64,000 nucleotides of DNA from JBBQYA01 sp031412335 (GCA_031412335.1 JANOCT010000013.1:53103-117102), one strand, 5' to 3'; counted from the stretch's first letter, positions 25,676 to 35,686 are shown. A program made the numbers and translations. Notes: generated by a model not told the origin, from the sequence alone.

Positions 25676-26971
25676 ATGTTAAGTCTGATTAATAATCGAT
25701 TAGAAATTTTACTTAAATCAAATTTCCTTACTCAAATAAAAAACTCTATATTTTATTTTGGAGCATCTGTTATTCAATTAATTATTAGTTTATATACCTC
25801 GCCAATATTTGCCAAAAATTTATCAACAACTGATTTTGCAATAATTGGATATTATTTAACAATCCAAAGTTTTTTATCTATATTCTTTACTTTTTCCTTC
25901 CAAAGTTATTACATAAATGTATTTTTTAAAAATTCAGAAACAGACCGAAAAAAGATACTATCTACCATAATAATATTCAGTACGTTGTTTAATTTAATAC
26001 TATCGACCATTGTATTTTTCGCATTAAAATTATATTTTTCAGAAACTTCAGTTATTATTCCATCATATCCTTATCAGTTTTTACTAATTGGAATAATGTA
26101 TCTAAACGTTTATGCAACGTTATTTGAAGTGAATTTTAGAGTAAATAAAAAAGCAATAAATTATTTTATTTTTAAAACACTTTTGATATTATCCAATATA
26201 GTATTAGCCTTGCTTTTTGTTGTTCACTATAAAATGGGTGCAGAAGGTAGAATGATTGCTACTTTTCTTTCTCAATTTCTTTATGCGATTATTGCAATTA
26301 TTTTTTTATCAAAAATCTTAACTTTTAAATTCAGCAAAATTGAATTAAAAAAAGCAATAAGATTTTCATTGCCATTGGTCATTAGTAGTATTTTTTACTT
26401 TCCAATTATTAGTTTAGACAATATTTACTTAGAAAAATTAAGTAATCTAAATTCTCTTGGATTATATAATATTGGATTAAATGTAGCCAATTACTTATTT
26501 GTTATGTTTTTTGCCATTTACCAAGCTATTGAGCCAGATATTGCGAAACATACGATTCAAAAAAACAAAGCAGCTTTAATCAAAACAATTGGGTTGTTTT
26601 CAATAATTCTATGCTTATGTACTCTATTATTTATTCTATTTTCTAAAACAATATTATATTATTTAACGGCTGGCATTTACACTTCAGCCTATAATTACGC
26701 TAATTTATTAGCTTTTTCGTTTTTCTTAGTTATTATTTTTTCATTTCTAAGCTGTATTTTAATGCACTTGCAAAAAACTCGGATTTTATTTATTATTAAT
26801 GTAATTGGAGGTTTATCTAGTTTTGCTGTTTACCATTATTTAATTTCAATTTATACCTTTGAGGGTGCCGCTTATGGAAGAATTATATTATTTGCTTTAA
26901 TGGCTTTATTATGTGTTTTTTTTATCAGTCAGCGAAATAAAAAATGGCTTCGAATTTTAAGAATATCATGA
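25676..26971 (+). CDS. Wzx-type polysaccharide flippase
   Basis: The 431-residue protein is very hydrophobic with 12 or more helices and the MATE/MOP-like layout of polysaccharide biosynthesis flippases (N-terminal 'FGASVIQLIISLYTSPIFAK', central SLPLVISSIFYF). It would move the undecaprenyl-linked repeat unit across the inner membrane for polymerisation. It is coupled to the next gene through an ATGA overlap at 26968-26971. Confidence 0.9.
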   Translation: MLSLINNRLEILLKSNFLTQIKNSIFYFGASVIQLIISLYTSPIFAKNLSTTDFAIIGYYLTIQSFLSIFFTFSFQSYYINVFFKNSETDRKKILSTIIIFSTLFNLILSTIVFFALKLYFSETSVIIPSYPYQFLLIGIMYLNVYATLFEVNFRVNKKAINYFIFKTLLILSNIVLALLFVVHYKMGAEGRMIATFLSQFLYAIIAIIFLSKILTFKFSKIELKKAIRFSLPLVISSIFYFPIISLDNIYLEKLSNLNSLGLYNIGLNVANYLFVMFFAIYQAIEPDIAKHTIQKNKAALIKTIGLFSIILCLCTLLFILFSKTILYYLTAGIYTSAYNYANLLAFSFFLVIIFSFLSCILMHLQKTRILFIINVIGGLSSFAVYHYLISIYTFEGAAYGRIILFALMALLCVFFISQRNKKWLRILRIS

Positions 26972-28218
26972 AAATTCTTTTTATAAATTCTTCAGATAAA
27001 GCAGGAGGTGCATCCACAGCAGCTTTCAGACTTCATTTGGCTTTAAAAGAAAAGTATCAAACTGAAAATAGTTTTATTGTTGCCGATAAATTACTTCCCT
27101 ACAATTACATATTCTCAACAAGAAAAAAAAAGTATAAAATTGTAACTGAAAAAATTATAGAAAAAATAACAAGCAATATAGGTCTTCAATATCAATTTTT
27201 TCCATTTTCTGGTTCTATTCTATTAAAGAAAGCAAAAGAAATAAAACCGGATATTATTAGTTTGCACAATACACATGGAGGTTATTTTGCTACTCCCTTA
27301 CTAAAAAAACTATCATCTATTGCACCTATTGTATGGACTATGCATGATATGTGGCCAATAACTGCTAGCGCAGCTCATACATTCGAAGATACTTCTTGGA
27401 AAATCGGACGAGCAGGTAAAAATGAATTTAAAATTCCACCAAAAACACTGATAAATAATGGGGATTGGTTAATTAATCAGAAAAAAAGTATCTATCAAAA
27501 GTCACAGCTTTCATTTATTACTCCATCCAAGTGGTTATATCAAATAGCAAAGCAAAGTCCATTAACTCAAAACAAAAGTATTAGCCAAATATATAATGGG
27601 TTAGATACGAAGGTTTTTTTTCCGTACAACAAAGAAGAAATGCGTCTAAAATTTGCTATTCCGAGCAATGCAGATGTTATTATTTTTAGTGGTGATGGTA
27701 ATTTAATAAATAACCCATGGAAAGGTGGGGAAGAATTAGAAAACATTTTAAAAAAATTAAATTATAGCAATACAAAGAATTTAATCTTTTTAATAATAGG
27801 TAAAGGTGAATTATCTTATTTAGATGATTTACATAATGTTACAGTTATCAAAACAGGATATATAAATAGTGAGATGGAAATGGCTATGTATTTATCTTCT
27901 GCAGATCTTTTCATATACCCTACTAAAGCTGATAATTTGCCAAATTCATTAATTGAAGCTATAAGTTGCGGACTTCCCTGTGTAACTTCAGACATTGGTG
28001 GCTGTGCTGAAATTATACAAGATGGCATTACTGGAAAAGCAATAAATTTTGGAGATGGGAGTAAATTCGCTTATGAAATTTTGGCTTTACTTTCAGACAA
28101 AAAAATGTTGGCTCAAATGAAAGTTAATTGTAGAGAAACGGCTTTAAGGAAATTTGATTCTTCAAAAATGGCTGATTCATACTTTGAGTTTTTTTCAAAA
28201 GTACGTTCAGAATTATAA
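26968..28218 (+). CDS. Glycosyltransferase family 4
   Basis: I take the ATG at 26968, which overlaps the flippase stop as ATGA and gives a canonical start MKILFINSSDKAGGAST; an in-frame ATG at 26944 would add eight residues. The GT-B protein has the GT4 N-domain ('SLHNTHGGYFATPLL', 'VWTMHDMWPIT') and C-domain ('IFSGDGNL', 'ADLFIYPTKADNLPNSLIEAIS' read in pieces, 'GLPCVTSDIGG'), with the E-x7-E motif around the donor site. The 'WPITASAAHTFED' block is shared with colanic-acid-type transferases such as WcaC. Donor sugar unknown. Confidence 0.9.
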   Translation: MKILFINSSDKAGGASTAAFRLHLALKEKYQTENSFIVADKLLPYNYIFSTRKKKYKIVTEKIIEKITSNIGLQYQFFPFSGSILLKKAKEIKPDIISLHNTHGGYFATPLLKKLSSIAPIVWTMHDMWPITASAAHTFEDTSWKIGRAGKNEFKIPPKTLINNGDWLINQKKSIYQKSQLSFITPSKWLYQIAKQSPLTQNKSISQIYNGLDTKVFFPYNKEEMRLKFAIPSNADVIIFSGDGNLINNPWKGGEELENILKKLNYSNTKNLIFLIIGKGELSYLDDLHNVTVIKTGYINSEMEMAMYLSSADLFIYPTKADNLPNSLIEAISCGLPCVTSDIGGCAEIIQDGITGKAINFGDGSKFAYEILALLSDKKMLAQMKVNCRETALRKFDSSKMADSYFEFFSKVRSEL

Positions 28219-28351
28219 ATTAGGAAACTTCATTTTATATTTTGTTCACTTCAAAAAACAAAAAGTTAGCAATTTCTTAACATTAAAAATAGGTTAAGTT
28301 TAAGTAGCAAATGTACTTTTAGAAAGTAAAAAAATCAATATCTCTCTCAAA

Positions 28352-29218
28352 ATGAAAAATATTAACAATTTCGGAACTCTATTCTTCTTCTTTTTACTAA
28401 CTATTGTTTTTGCTAAATCTTCCGTTTTGGCTGCATTCACAATATCAGAAGGAAATCAAAATTTAATGAATTATGCTCAATCTTTTGGACCATCCGCCGC
28501 AAAGACATATTTATTAAGTGGCAATTCATTATCTCCATTATCAGGAACTATAAATTTTTCAGGATTAACAAATTTTGAAATTTCAACTGATGAAGGAATT
28601 TCATACGGATCAACATCAATTTTATATTCTAACGGAACTTTTACGAATCAAAAAATAATGATTCGATTAAAAGAAGGATTAAAAGTTTCAAGCTTTTCTG
28701 AATTAATAAATGTTTCTGGCGGTGCTTCTACACCTGTAACTTTTAATGTTTCTGGCACTGTAAACGATATTCCTACTTCGTTTGAGTGGTCTGGGGCCTT
28801 CGGAAATGATTTTCTAAATAATAAAAATTGGGTACCATTTGGTGTGCCAGATGCTAATGACAACGTAAACATAGTGGGCGTAGCTAATATAGCTATAATA
28901 GATCAAAACCAAGTAGTTAAACTTAAATCAGTAACTATATCACAGGGTGGCGAACTATTAGTTAATACATCAGATACTGTAACAATCAATGGTAATTTTT
29001 CTAATTATGGAACATTTCAACAAATAAATACTGGAGAAATAGTATTTGCTGGAAATTGGACAAACATGTTAACAACTGGAATTCAAGGATTTATTACAAG
29101 CTTTACTAATGTAATTGTAGATAAAGGTATAAACGGAAAACTTGAGTGCAATACTCCTATTAAAGTTGCGAATACATTGCGCATTAAAAGTGGGCATTTT
29201 GTAATAACTGGTCAATAA
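28352..29218 (+). CDS. Secreted beta-helix-like protein within the EPS operon
   Basis: The 288-residue protein has a signal peptide (1-30, ending VLA). Residues 35-145 form a beta-sandwich common in Bacteroidota surface proteins ('FEISTDEGISYG', 'IMIRLKEGLK'). Residues 147-288 resemble the start of a repetitive beta-helix ('WSGAFGNDFLNNKNWVPFGVP'), the same block as at residue 171 of the 699-residue T9SS protein. It stops abruptly at 'GHFVITGQ' with no T9SS domain or other anchor, so it may be truncated. The 133-bp gap before it is the largest in the operon. Confidence 0.75.
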   Translation: MKNINNFGTLFFFFLLTIVFAKSSVLAAFTISEGNQNLMNYAQSFGPSAAKTYLLSGNSLSPLSGTINFSGLTNFEISTDEGISYGSTSILYSNGTFTNQKIMIRLKEGLKVSSFSELINVSGGASTPVTFNVSGTVNDIPTSFEWSGAFGNDFLNNKNWVPFGVPDANDNVNIVGVANIAIIDQNQVVKLKSVTISQGGELLVNTSDTVTINGNFSNYGTFQQINTGEIVFAGNWTNMLTTGIQGFITSFTNVIVDKGINGKLECNTPIKVANTLRIKSGHFVITGQ

Positions 29219-29247
29219 TTTTATAGATAAAAAATCAGCTACCTAAA

Positions 29248-30126
29248 ATGAAAAATGATATTTGCATTATAATTCCAGTATATAATAGAGTAGAACTTAC
29301 TCTGAAATGCTTGATGTCGTTGCAAAATCAAACTGTTACAGGTTTTTCTGTTATTGTAATTGACGATGGTTCAACAGACAATTCACTATATTTAATAAGA
29401 GAACAGTTTCCATTAGTAAAAGTTATGCATGGCAACGGAAATCTATGGTGGGCTGGAGCAACTAATGCTGGAATTAACTATGCAATGTCCGCAGGATATG
29501 ATTATATCTTGTGTTTAAACAATGATGTAGAAGTTGCCAATGATTTTATTGAACAAATACTATTAGCAGCAGAAAAGAAACCTGATGCACTAATTGGAGC
29601 AGCAGGGTATAATATTAAAACAGGAAAACTAAATTACATTGGTTCTACTTTTAATTGGAAAAAAGGAACAATAGTTGACTTATTGGAAAAATATCCCGAA
29701 AGAAAAGAACAAAATTTAATTATGCTTACCAACTTTATAGGTCGAGGATTATTAATTCCCGTTAAGGTATTTGAAAAAATAGGTTTGTTTGATAACTACG
29801 ATTTTCCACAAGGTCTCGCTGATTTGGATTTCACATTAATGGCACATCGTGCAGGGTTTGAGATTTACTGCTCAACGAAATCAAAAGTTTTTGCACATTC
29901 TGATTTACATACATCAAAGGAATACTTTGAAAAATATAATTTAAAAAACTTCTATTTATATTTAACAGATATTAAAGGAGCTGGGAACATTAAATTCAGG
30001 TGGAAATTTGGAATGAGAAATGCTCCTGATGGCTACAAAATTTATTATTCTTTAGTTTCTATTTCAAGATGTATTCTTGGATATATTAAGCGGTGGTCAG
30101 GTGATAAAAAGATCAGTAGAATCTAG
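29248..30126 (+). CDS. Glycosyltransferase family 2
   Basis: The 292-residue GT-A enzyme has the GT2 start 'ICIIIPVYNRVELTLKCL', 'VIDDGSTDNS' (about 36-45) and the divalent-metal motif 'LCLNNDVEV' (about 89-97). The 'WWAGATNAGINYA' block groups it with rhamnosyl/galactofuranosyl-type transferases, although specificity cannot be fixed. It follows the beta-helix gene by 29 bp and precedes a GT4 gene by 3 bp. Confidence 0.92.
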   Translation: MKNDICIIIPVYNRVELTLKCLMSLQNQTVTGFSVIVIDDGSTDNSLYLIREQFPLVKVMHGNGNLWWAGATNAGINYAMSAGYDYILCLNNDVEVANDFIEQILLAAEKKPDALIGAAGYNIKTGKLNYIGSTFNWKKGTIVDLLEKYPERKEQNLIMLTNFIGRGLLIPVKVFEKIGLFDNYDFPQGLADLDFTLMAHRAGFEIYCSTKSKVFAHSDLHTSKEYFEKYNLKNFYLYLTDIKGAGNIKFRWKFGMRNAPDGYKIYYSLVSISRCILGYIKRWSGDKKISRI

Positions 30127-30129
30127 GTA

Positions 30130-31293
30130 ATGACTCCAATAATAATTCACCAAAAAATTCTTCCACACTATCGAATTGCCATTTTTGATGCGTTGATTGG
30201 CAGACTTAAAAACACTACAATAGTTTACGGACAACAGCAAAAAAATGAATCTTTAAAGTCAACATTAGTAAATAAAGAAAACTATCTACTAACAAAAAAT
30301 TACTATTTTTTCAAAGATAAAATCTTTTACTCAGGTGCATCTTTATTTATTTTTAGGAAAAAACCTAAAGTAATAATATCTCAATTTAATGTAGGAAATT
30401 TAAATTTGTACCTATTGTTTTTACTACGGCCAATTCTTGGCTATAAAATAATACTATGGAATTTTGGATATGACCCAGAAAATGGTTTTGCACCAAATGC
30501 TGTATTTAAAGATAAAATAAGATTATACTTTTATCAAAAAACAGATGCAGCTCTATTTTATTGGCAGAAAGGAAAAGAAGTTGTTGAAGAATTTTCTAAA
30601 AGAACTGACCACTATTTTGTGGCACCAAATACGCTAGACACTACTACTTTAGTTAAATACAGAAATGAATTTGAAAAGACTGGAAAAGGTATGATTAAAG
30701 CTAGTTTAGGAATAGCTGAAAAGTTTCATTTTGTATATGTAGGAAGACTATTATTAGACAAACAAATTGATTTACTACTTAAGGCTTTTTCTGAATTTAG
30801 AAACGATCCAGAGGTGCGATTAACAATAATTGGTAATGGCCCTGAATTGCTCAATTTGCGAAAGACTGCAGAAGAGTTAAATTTAAAAAATTGCTTTTTT
30901 CCTGGAGAAATATTGGATCAATATGAAGTTGGAAAATGGATATTTATTAGCGAGGCATTTATAATGCCTGGTAGATTAGGTAATTCTGTTGTTCATTCAT
31001 TTTGTTTTGGTGTACCTATAATTTCTCAACGAAAAGATTATTTTTATCATGGCGAAGGTATAGGATACATAAAAGATACTCAAAACGCATTTTTAGCTGA
31101 AGATAATAACTCAGAATCTATATCTAAAAAAATGAGATTGTTAATTGAAGATCAAGAGATTGCATTAAATATGAGGGAATCAGCTATAAAAACAGTTGAA
31201 AATGAATGTTCGCTTGAAAAAATGATAGAAGGATTTGAAAATGCAATAAAATTTGTAAATAAACAAAAAAATGAAAGTTCTGCAGGTTCATAA
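30130..31293 (+). CDS. Glycosyltransferase family 4
   Basis: The 387-residue GT-B protein has N-terminal 'IIIHQKILPHYRIAIFDAL' and the GT4 C-domain ('FVYVGRLLLDKQIDLLLKAF' region near 195-215, 'LTIIGNGPELL', then a 'HSFCFGVPII' donor segment). It makes one linkage of the EPS repeat unit; donor and acceptor unknown. It overlaps the next gene by 23 nt. Confidence 0.9.
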   Translation: MTPIIIHQKILPHYRIAIFDALIGRLKNTTIVYGQQQKNESLKSTLVNKENYLLTKNYYFFKDKIFYSGASLFIFRKKPKVIISQFNVGNLNLYLLFLLRPILGYKIILWNFGYDPENGFAPNAVFKDKIRLYFYQKTDAALFYWQKGKEVVEEFSKRTDHYFVAPNTLDTTTLVKYRNEFEKTGKGMIKASLGIAEKFHFVYVGRLLLDKQIDLLLKAFSEFRNDPEVRLTIIGNGPELLNLRKTAEELNLKNCFFPGEILDQYEVGKWIFISEAFIMPGRLGNSVVHSFCFGVPIISQRKDYFYHGEGIGYIKDTQNAFLAEDNNSESISKKMRLLIEDQEIALNMRESAIKTVENECSLEKMIEGFENAIKFVNKQKNESSAGS

Positions 31294-32425
31294 TCAGTAC
31301 CAACAGGGCGGTGGCGAAGATGTAGTAGTTAGATCAGAAAAATTATTGCTTGAAAGAAATAGTCACGAAGTCATCTCATATTACAAAAGCAATGATGAAA
31401 TAAAAAAGTATTCAGTCGCTGAAAAAATAGCGTTACTATGGAATACTACTTGGTCAAAAAAATATTTTAATGAGTTTTCAGCTGAGTTAAAAAAAGTCAA
31501 ACCTGATATTTGCCATATTCATAATACTTTTCCGGTTATTAGTCCATCTATATTATATGCTTGTCAATTAAATAAAATACCAATCGTAATTACTTTACAT
31601 AATTACCGACTAATTTGTGCTAACGGTCAGTTTTTCAGAAATGGTTTACCTTGCGAAAAATGTCTAGGTTCTTCATCCATACATGCAATTCAACATGCTT
31701 GCTATAGAAATTCGCACATTCAAAGCTTTGCATCAGCAAATATGATTGAGATTCACAAAATAAAAAAAACTTACACAAAGCTCCCAAGTGCTTTAATTTG
31801 CTTAACAGAATTTGCTAAAAATAAATTTATTGAATCTGGAATTCCAGAAGAATTGTTATTTATTAAACCAAACTTTATATTTACTGAACAAAATATTGAA
31901 GTAGAAAAAGAAAATTATTTTGTTTTTATTGGAAGACTTGAAAAAGCAAAAGGAACTGAGCTTTTAATTAATTTAAATATTTATATGCCTAATATCAGGC
32001 TCAAAATAATTGGAGGTGGTGACGAAGAAAACAGATTGAAAAATCAAACGGATTATGAATTTACTGGAGCAATTTCAAGAGACAAAGTATTAAGTATTCT
32101 TAATAAAAGCAAAGCACTAATATTTACTTCTATTTGGTACGAAGGTATGCCATTAGTAATTTTAGAAGCATTTTCTCTTGGTATTCCTGTTATTGCTTCC
32201 AATATTGGAGCAATTTCAGAAATGATTATTGATCATAAAAATGGATTACTTTTCGAAGCAGGCAATGTTGAATCATTATCAGAAAAGATAATTTGGGCAA
32301 CTAATAATCCTGATGAAATGAAGCAAATGGGTAAAAATGCATATCTAGATTTTGTTAATAAGTACTCTTCTCAATCAAATTTAAAACTACTGGAAAATAT
32401 ATATGAATCAGCTCTCAAAAAATGA
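31271..32425 (+). CDS. Glycosyltransferase family 4
   Basis: The 384-residue GT-B protein starts 'MKVLQVHNQYQQGGGEDVVV', a typical GT4 opening with the glycine-rich acceptor loop. The C-domain has 'FVFIGRLEKAKGTELL', 'LKIIGGGDEENRL' and the E-x7-E donor motif within 'WYEGMPLVILEAFSLG'. A Cys-rich patch (CANGQFFRNGLPCEKC) near residue 120 is a usual feature of this subgroup. It overlaps the genes on both sides by 23 nt. Confidence 0.92.
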   Translation: MKVLQVHNQYQQGGGEDVVVRSEKLLLERNSHEVISYYKSNDEIKKYSVAEKIALLWNTTWSKKYFNEFSAELKKVKPDICHIHNTFPVISPSILYACQLNKIPIVITLHNYRLICANGQFFRNGLPCEKCLGSSSIHAIQHACYRNSHIQSFASANMIEIHKIKKTYTKLPSALICLTEFAKNKFIESGIPEELLFIKPNFIFTEQNIEVEKENYFVFIGRLEKAKGTELLINLNIYMPNIRLKIIGGGDEENRLKNQTDYEFTGAISRDKVLSILNKSKALIFTSIWYEGMPLVILEAFSLGIPVIASNIGAISEMIIDHKNGLLFEAGNVESLSEKIIWATNNPDEMKQMGKNAYLDFVNKYSSQSNLKLLENIYESALKK

Positions 32426-33143
32426 TCAATTTTCTAAAAAAATAATGGGTTTTAATTTATTTAATGGAAAGTTACCTTTTATAGATCGAAAAAAAGAAAT
32501 TGTAGTAAATACTGTTAATGCATATTCTGCTGTATTATCAAATAAAGATGAAAAATTTAAATCTGCCTTAAATAAATCAGATATACTACTACCTGATGGT
32601 GTGAGCATGGTTATCGCTGCCAGATTTCTTGCCAACAAAAAAATAAAGAAAATAGCAGGAATGGATGCATTTAATCATTACATAAATGAAATAAAAAAAA
32701 TAGGTGGAACTTGCTTTTTCTTAGGCTCAAATAGTAGTACGCTCTCTAAAATACAATTAAAATTAGAACGTAACATTCCGGGCATTAGAGTTGGCGTTTA
32801 CTCTCCACCTTATAAAAATGATTTTTCTTACCAAGATAATTATCAAATGCTTTATGCAATAAATTCTTTTAAACCCGATGTATTATTTGTAGGAATGACA
32901 GCCCCTAAACAAGAAAAGTGGGTTTTTGAAAATAAAGATAATTTACGCATACCTGTAATTTGCTCAATTGGGGCAGTATTTGATTATTATGCAGGAAATA
33001 TTCATAGAGCTCCAAAATTTGCTAGAGATATGGGATTTGAATGGTTTTGGCGTTTACTAAAAGAACCAAAACGTACTTGGAGAAGGTATTTAATCGGAAA
33101 TACTCAATTCCTCATCTTGTTAATAAAACATAAATTTTCCTGA
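32403..33143 (+). CDS. WecG/TagA/CpsF family glycosyltransferase (GT26)
   Basis: The 246-residue protein has the GT26 signatures: 'VVNTVNAYSAVL' (about 35-46), 'ILLPDGVSMVIAARFL' (about 59-74), 'GMTAPKQEKWVFENK' (about 165-179) and 'EWFWRLLKEPKRTWRRY' at the C-terminus, the membrane-associating appendage. Family members add ManNAc or related sugars to undecaprenyl-PP-GlcNAc. The next gene makes UDP-ManNAc, so a ManNAc-type transfer early in the repeat unit is likely. Confidence 0.93.
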   Translation: MNQLSKNDQFSKKIMGFNLFNGKLPFIDRKKEIVVNTVNAYSAVLSNKDEKFKSALNKSDILLPDGVSMVIAARFLANKKIKKIAGMDAFNHYINEIKKIGGTCFFLGSNSSTLSKIQLKLERNIPGIRVGVYSPPYKNDFSYQDNYQMLYAINSFKPDVLFVGMTAPKQEKWVFENKDNLRIPVICSIGAVFDYYAGNIHRAPKFARDMGFEWFWRLLKEPKRTWRRYLIGNTQFLILLIKHKFS

Positions 33144-33154
33144 ATAAAATCTAT

Positions 33155-34264
33155 ATGAAAATATTATTGGTTATAGGTACAAGACCAAATTTTATAAAAG
33201 TATCACAATTTAAAAAAGAAGCAATAAAATCAAAAAATCTTGAACTTAAAATTGTACATACGGGCCAACATTATGATATAAAAATGGCCGATATATTTTT
33301 TAATCAATTAAAAATCGAGCCAGATTTTTACCTAAATATTGAACCTTCTTCTGCTTGTTCGCAAGTTGCAGAAATCATGCTTAAACTAGAAAAATTAATC
33401 CAAAACGAATTTGAAGCAGATTTAGTAATTGTAGTTGGCGATGTGAATTCTACAGTTGCAGCGGCTATGGCAGCTAATAAATTAAATATCCCAATCGCAC
33501 ATTTAGAAAGTGGACTTCGTAGCAGTGATAGGTCAATGCCCGAAGAAATAAACAGAATTGTAACTGATCAATTAAGCGATATATTTTTTGTAACTGAAAA
33601 TAGTGGAGTTGAAAATCTTCTTGCTGAAGGCAAAAATATTGAGCAAATTTATTTTGTTGGAAATACTATGATTGATTCTCTTGCAGCATTTGAGTTTGAG
33701 ATTCAAAAAAATGAAATACTTACAACATTAGATTTAAAATCAAAAAATTATATATTGGCAACAATGCACAGACCTGCAACAGTTGACACAGAATATGGCT
33801 TAAGAAAATTAATTGATTTATTTGAAGATGCAAGTAAAATAACAAAAATTGTTTTTCCAATTCATCCAAGAACGGTCAAAAAACTTATTGATTTTAATTT
33901 ATACGAATATGTAAATAATTTGCCAAATCTTATTTTAACAGAACCTTTAGATTATTATGCTTTTCAAAAGTTATTGTGCGAAGCTAAATTGATTATTACT
34001 GATAGCGGCGGTATTCAAGAAGAAACGACTTATAGAAAAACACCTTGCTTAACACTAAGGCCAAATACAGAAAGACCGATAACAGTTGAAATTGGAAGCA
34101 ATATTCTTGTTCCATTTGACAAATTGGAAATTCGAAAATATATCTCAATGATTGAAAATGGAGAATTTAAGCAAAGTCAAATTCCAAAATATTGGGATGG
34201 TCTATCAACAAAAAGAATTATAAAAATATTAGATAACATTGCAGAAAATAAAAAATTAGCATAA
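33155..34264 (+). CDS. wecB: UDP-N-acetylglucosamine 2-epimerase (non-hydrolysing)
   Basis: The 369-residue enzyme interconverts UDP-GlcNAc and UDP-ManNAc. Signatures seen: 'VIGTRPNFIKVSQF' at the N-terminus, 'GDVNSTVAAAMAANKLNIP' and 'HLESGLRS' (about 94-122), the HPRTVKKL motif, and 'TDSGGIQEETTYRKTPCLT' near 285-303, which binds the UDP moiety. Together with the upstream GT26 enzyme it implies a ManNAc or ManNAc-derived residue in the EPS. Confidence 0.95.
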   Translation: MKILLVIGTRPNFIKVSQFKKEAIKSKNLELKIVHTGQHYDIKMADIFFNQLKIEPDFYLNIEPSSACSQVAEIMLKLEKLIQNEFEADLVIVVGDVNSTVAAAMAANKLNIPIAHLESGLRSSDRSMPEEINRIVTDQLSDIFFVTENSGVENLLAEGKNIEQIYFVGNTMIDSLAAFEFEIQKNEILTTLDLKSKNYILATMHRPATVDTEYGLRKLIDLFEDASKITKIVFPIHPRTVKKLIDFNLYEYVNNLPNLILTEPLDYYAFQKLLCEAKLIITDSGGIQEETTYRKTPCLTLRPNTERPITVEIGSNILVPFDKLEIRKYISMIENGEFKQSQIPKYWDGLSTKRIIKILDNIAENKKLA

Positions 34265-34292
34265 ATAATTCTATATTTTAAAAATACTAAAA

Positions 34293-35684
34293 ATGAACAA
34301 CAATTTCGCACAGGTTTTCAAATTGACAAATATTATTGTCGATTTCCTGTTGCTTAACATTTCGTTTTTTTTAGCTTATCATTTAGTGATTTTATCAGGT
34401 TCTTTACTTGAGAATATAAATTTTCTAAACTTATTAATAACACATAATCTCATCTGGTTTATTATTGCTTCAATCGTAAATTATTACGAAATAGGTAAAC
34501 AAATAGCCATTGAAAGAAAATTTTACAGAACATTCAGACTTTTTTTATTTTATTATATAGGAATAAATATTTTTATAGTTGTAACTAAAGCATACTTCAT
34601 TCCTCCCAGATTTTTACTATATTTTTTATTGTTTTTTTCTTTAAGTCTTATCTTTTGGAAACTTATGACTGTTATTTACCTAACAAGATCTAAGAAAAAT
34701 TTTAAACCAAGAGGAAAAATAGTTATAGCTGGAGGTGGAGATTTAGGTACGCAATTGATGGATTACATAAAAAAAAGTCCTGATGTAAATAAAGAATTTG
34801 TAGGTTTTTTCGATGACTTCAAAGACAATTGTCTTTTTCCGGATTTAGTTATTGGTTCTGTCAATGATTGTATAAGTTATTCTATTTCAAATAAAATTAC
34901 AGAGATATATTGTGCTTTACCAGCATCAGAAAACGGAAAAATGTTTGATATCATGTACGAAGCAGACAAACACATGATTCGAGTACATATTATTCCAGAT
35001 TTTCGTCATTTAATTCAAAAGCAAATAAGATTAAATTTTTTCGGCAATATACCTGTGCTGGATGTGCGAGAAGAACCTCTTGAAAATATTTTCAATCGAT
35101 TAATCAAACGCCTTTTTGACCTTGTTTTTTCATTATTTGTAATTGTTTTTATATTAAGTTGGTTTATACCTCTTGTAGCATTAATCATAAAGCTAACTTC
35201 TTCTGGTCCAATATTTTTTATGCAATTAAGATCAGGTAAGAATAATATTAGTTTTAAATGTTATAAGTTCCGAAGTATGTATTTGAATGATGATGCACAT
35301 ATAAAACAAACTACTATAAATGATTCGAGAATTACACCAGTTGGTAAGATTTTACGAAAATATAGTATCGATGAGTTACCTCAATTTCTAAATGTATTAA
35401 TGGGGAAAATGTCGGTTGTTGGTCCACGCCCTCACATGCTGGAACACACGAATTTATATAGCAACCTTATTGACAAATATATGGTAAGGCAATTCCTTAC
35501 TCCAGGAATTACCGGATGGGCACAAGTAAATGGATTTAGAGGAGAAACAAAATTAACAGACCAAATGGAGAAAAGAATAATTCATGACATTTGGTATCTC
35601 GAAAATTGGTCTTTATTATTAGATTTTAAAATTGTTTTATTAACTATTGCAAATATTTTTAAAGGTGAAGAGAATGCAATCTGA
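34293..35684 (+). CDS. Undecaprenyl-phosphate sugar phosphotransferase (WcaJ-like)
   Basis: The 463-residue polyprenyl glycosylphosphotransferase has four to five N-terminal membrane helices (about 8-125), a CoA-binding-like Rossmann region (about 140-250, 'KIVIAGGGDLGTQLM'), a further helix, and a C-terminal bacterial sugar transferase domain (about 268-463). That domain contains 'FKCYKFRSM', 'SIDELPQFLNVLMGKMSVVG' and PRPH. It starts each repeat unit by placing the first sugar-phosphate on undecaprenyl phosphate. It is the last gene of the operon, and a minus-strand gene converges 2 bp after it. Confidence 0.94.
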   Translation: MNNNFAQVFKLTNIIVDFLLLNISFFLAYHLVILSGSLLENINFLNLLITHNLIWFIIASIVNYYEIGKQIAIERKFYRTFRLFLFYYIGINIFIVVTKAYFIPPRFLLYFLLFFSLSLIFWKLMTVIYLTRSKKNFKPRGKIVIAGGGDLGTQLMDYIKKSPDVNKEFVGFFDDFKDNCLFPDLVIGSVNDCISYSISNKITEIYCALPASENGKMFDIMYEADKHMIRVHIIPDFRHLIQKQIRLNFFGNIPVLDVREEPLENIFNRLIKRLFDLVFSLFVIVFILSWFIPLVALIIKLTSSGPIFFMQLRSGKNNISFKCYKFRSMYLNDDAHIKQTTINDSRITPVGKILRKYSIDELPQFLNVLMGKMSVVGPRPHMLEHTNLYSNLIDKYMVRQFLTPGITGWAQVNGFRGETKLTDQMEKRIIHDIWYLENWSLLLDFKIVLLTIANIFKGEENAI

Positions 35685-35686
35685 TA

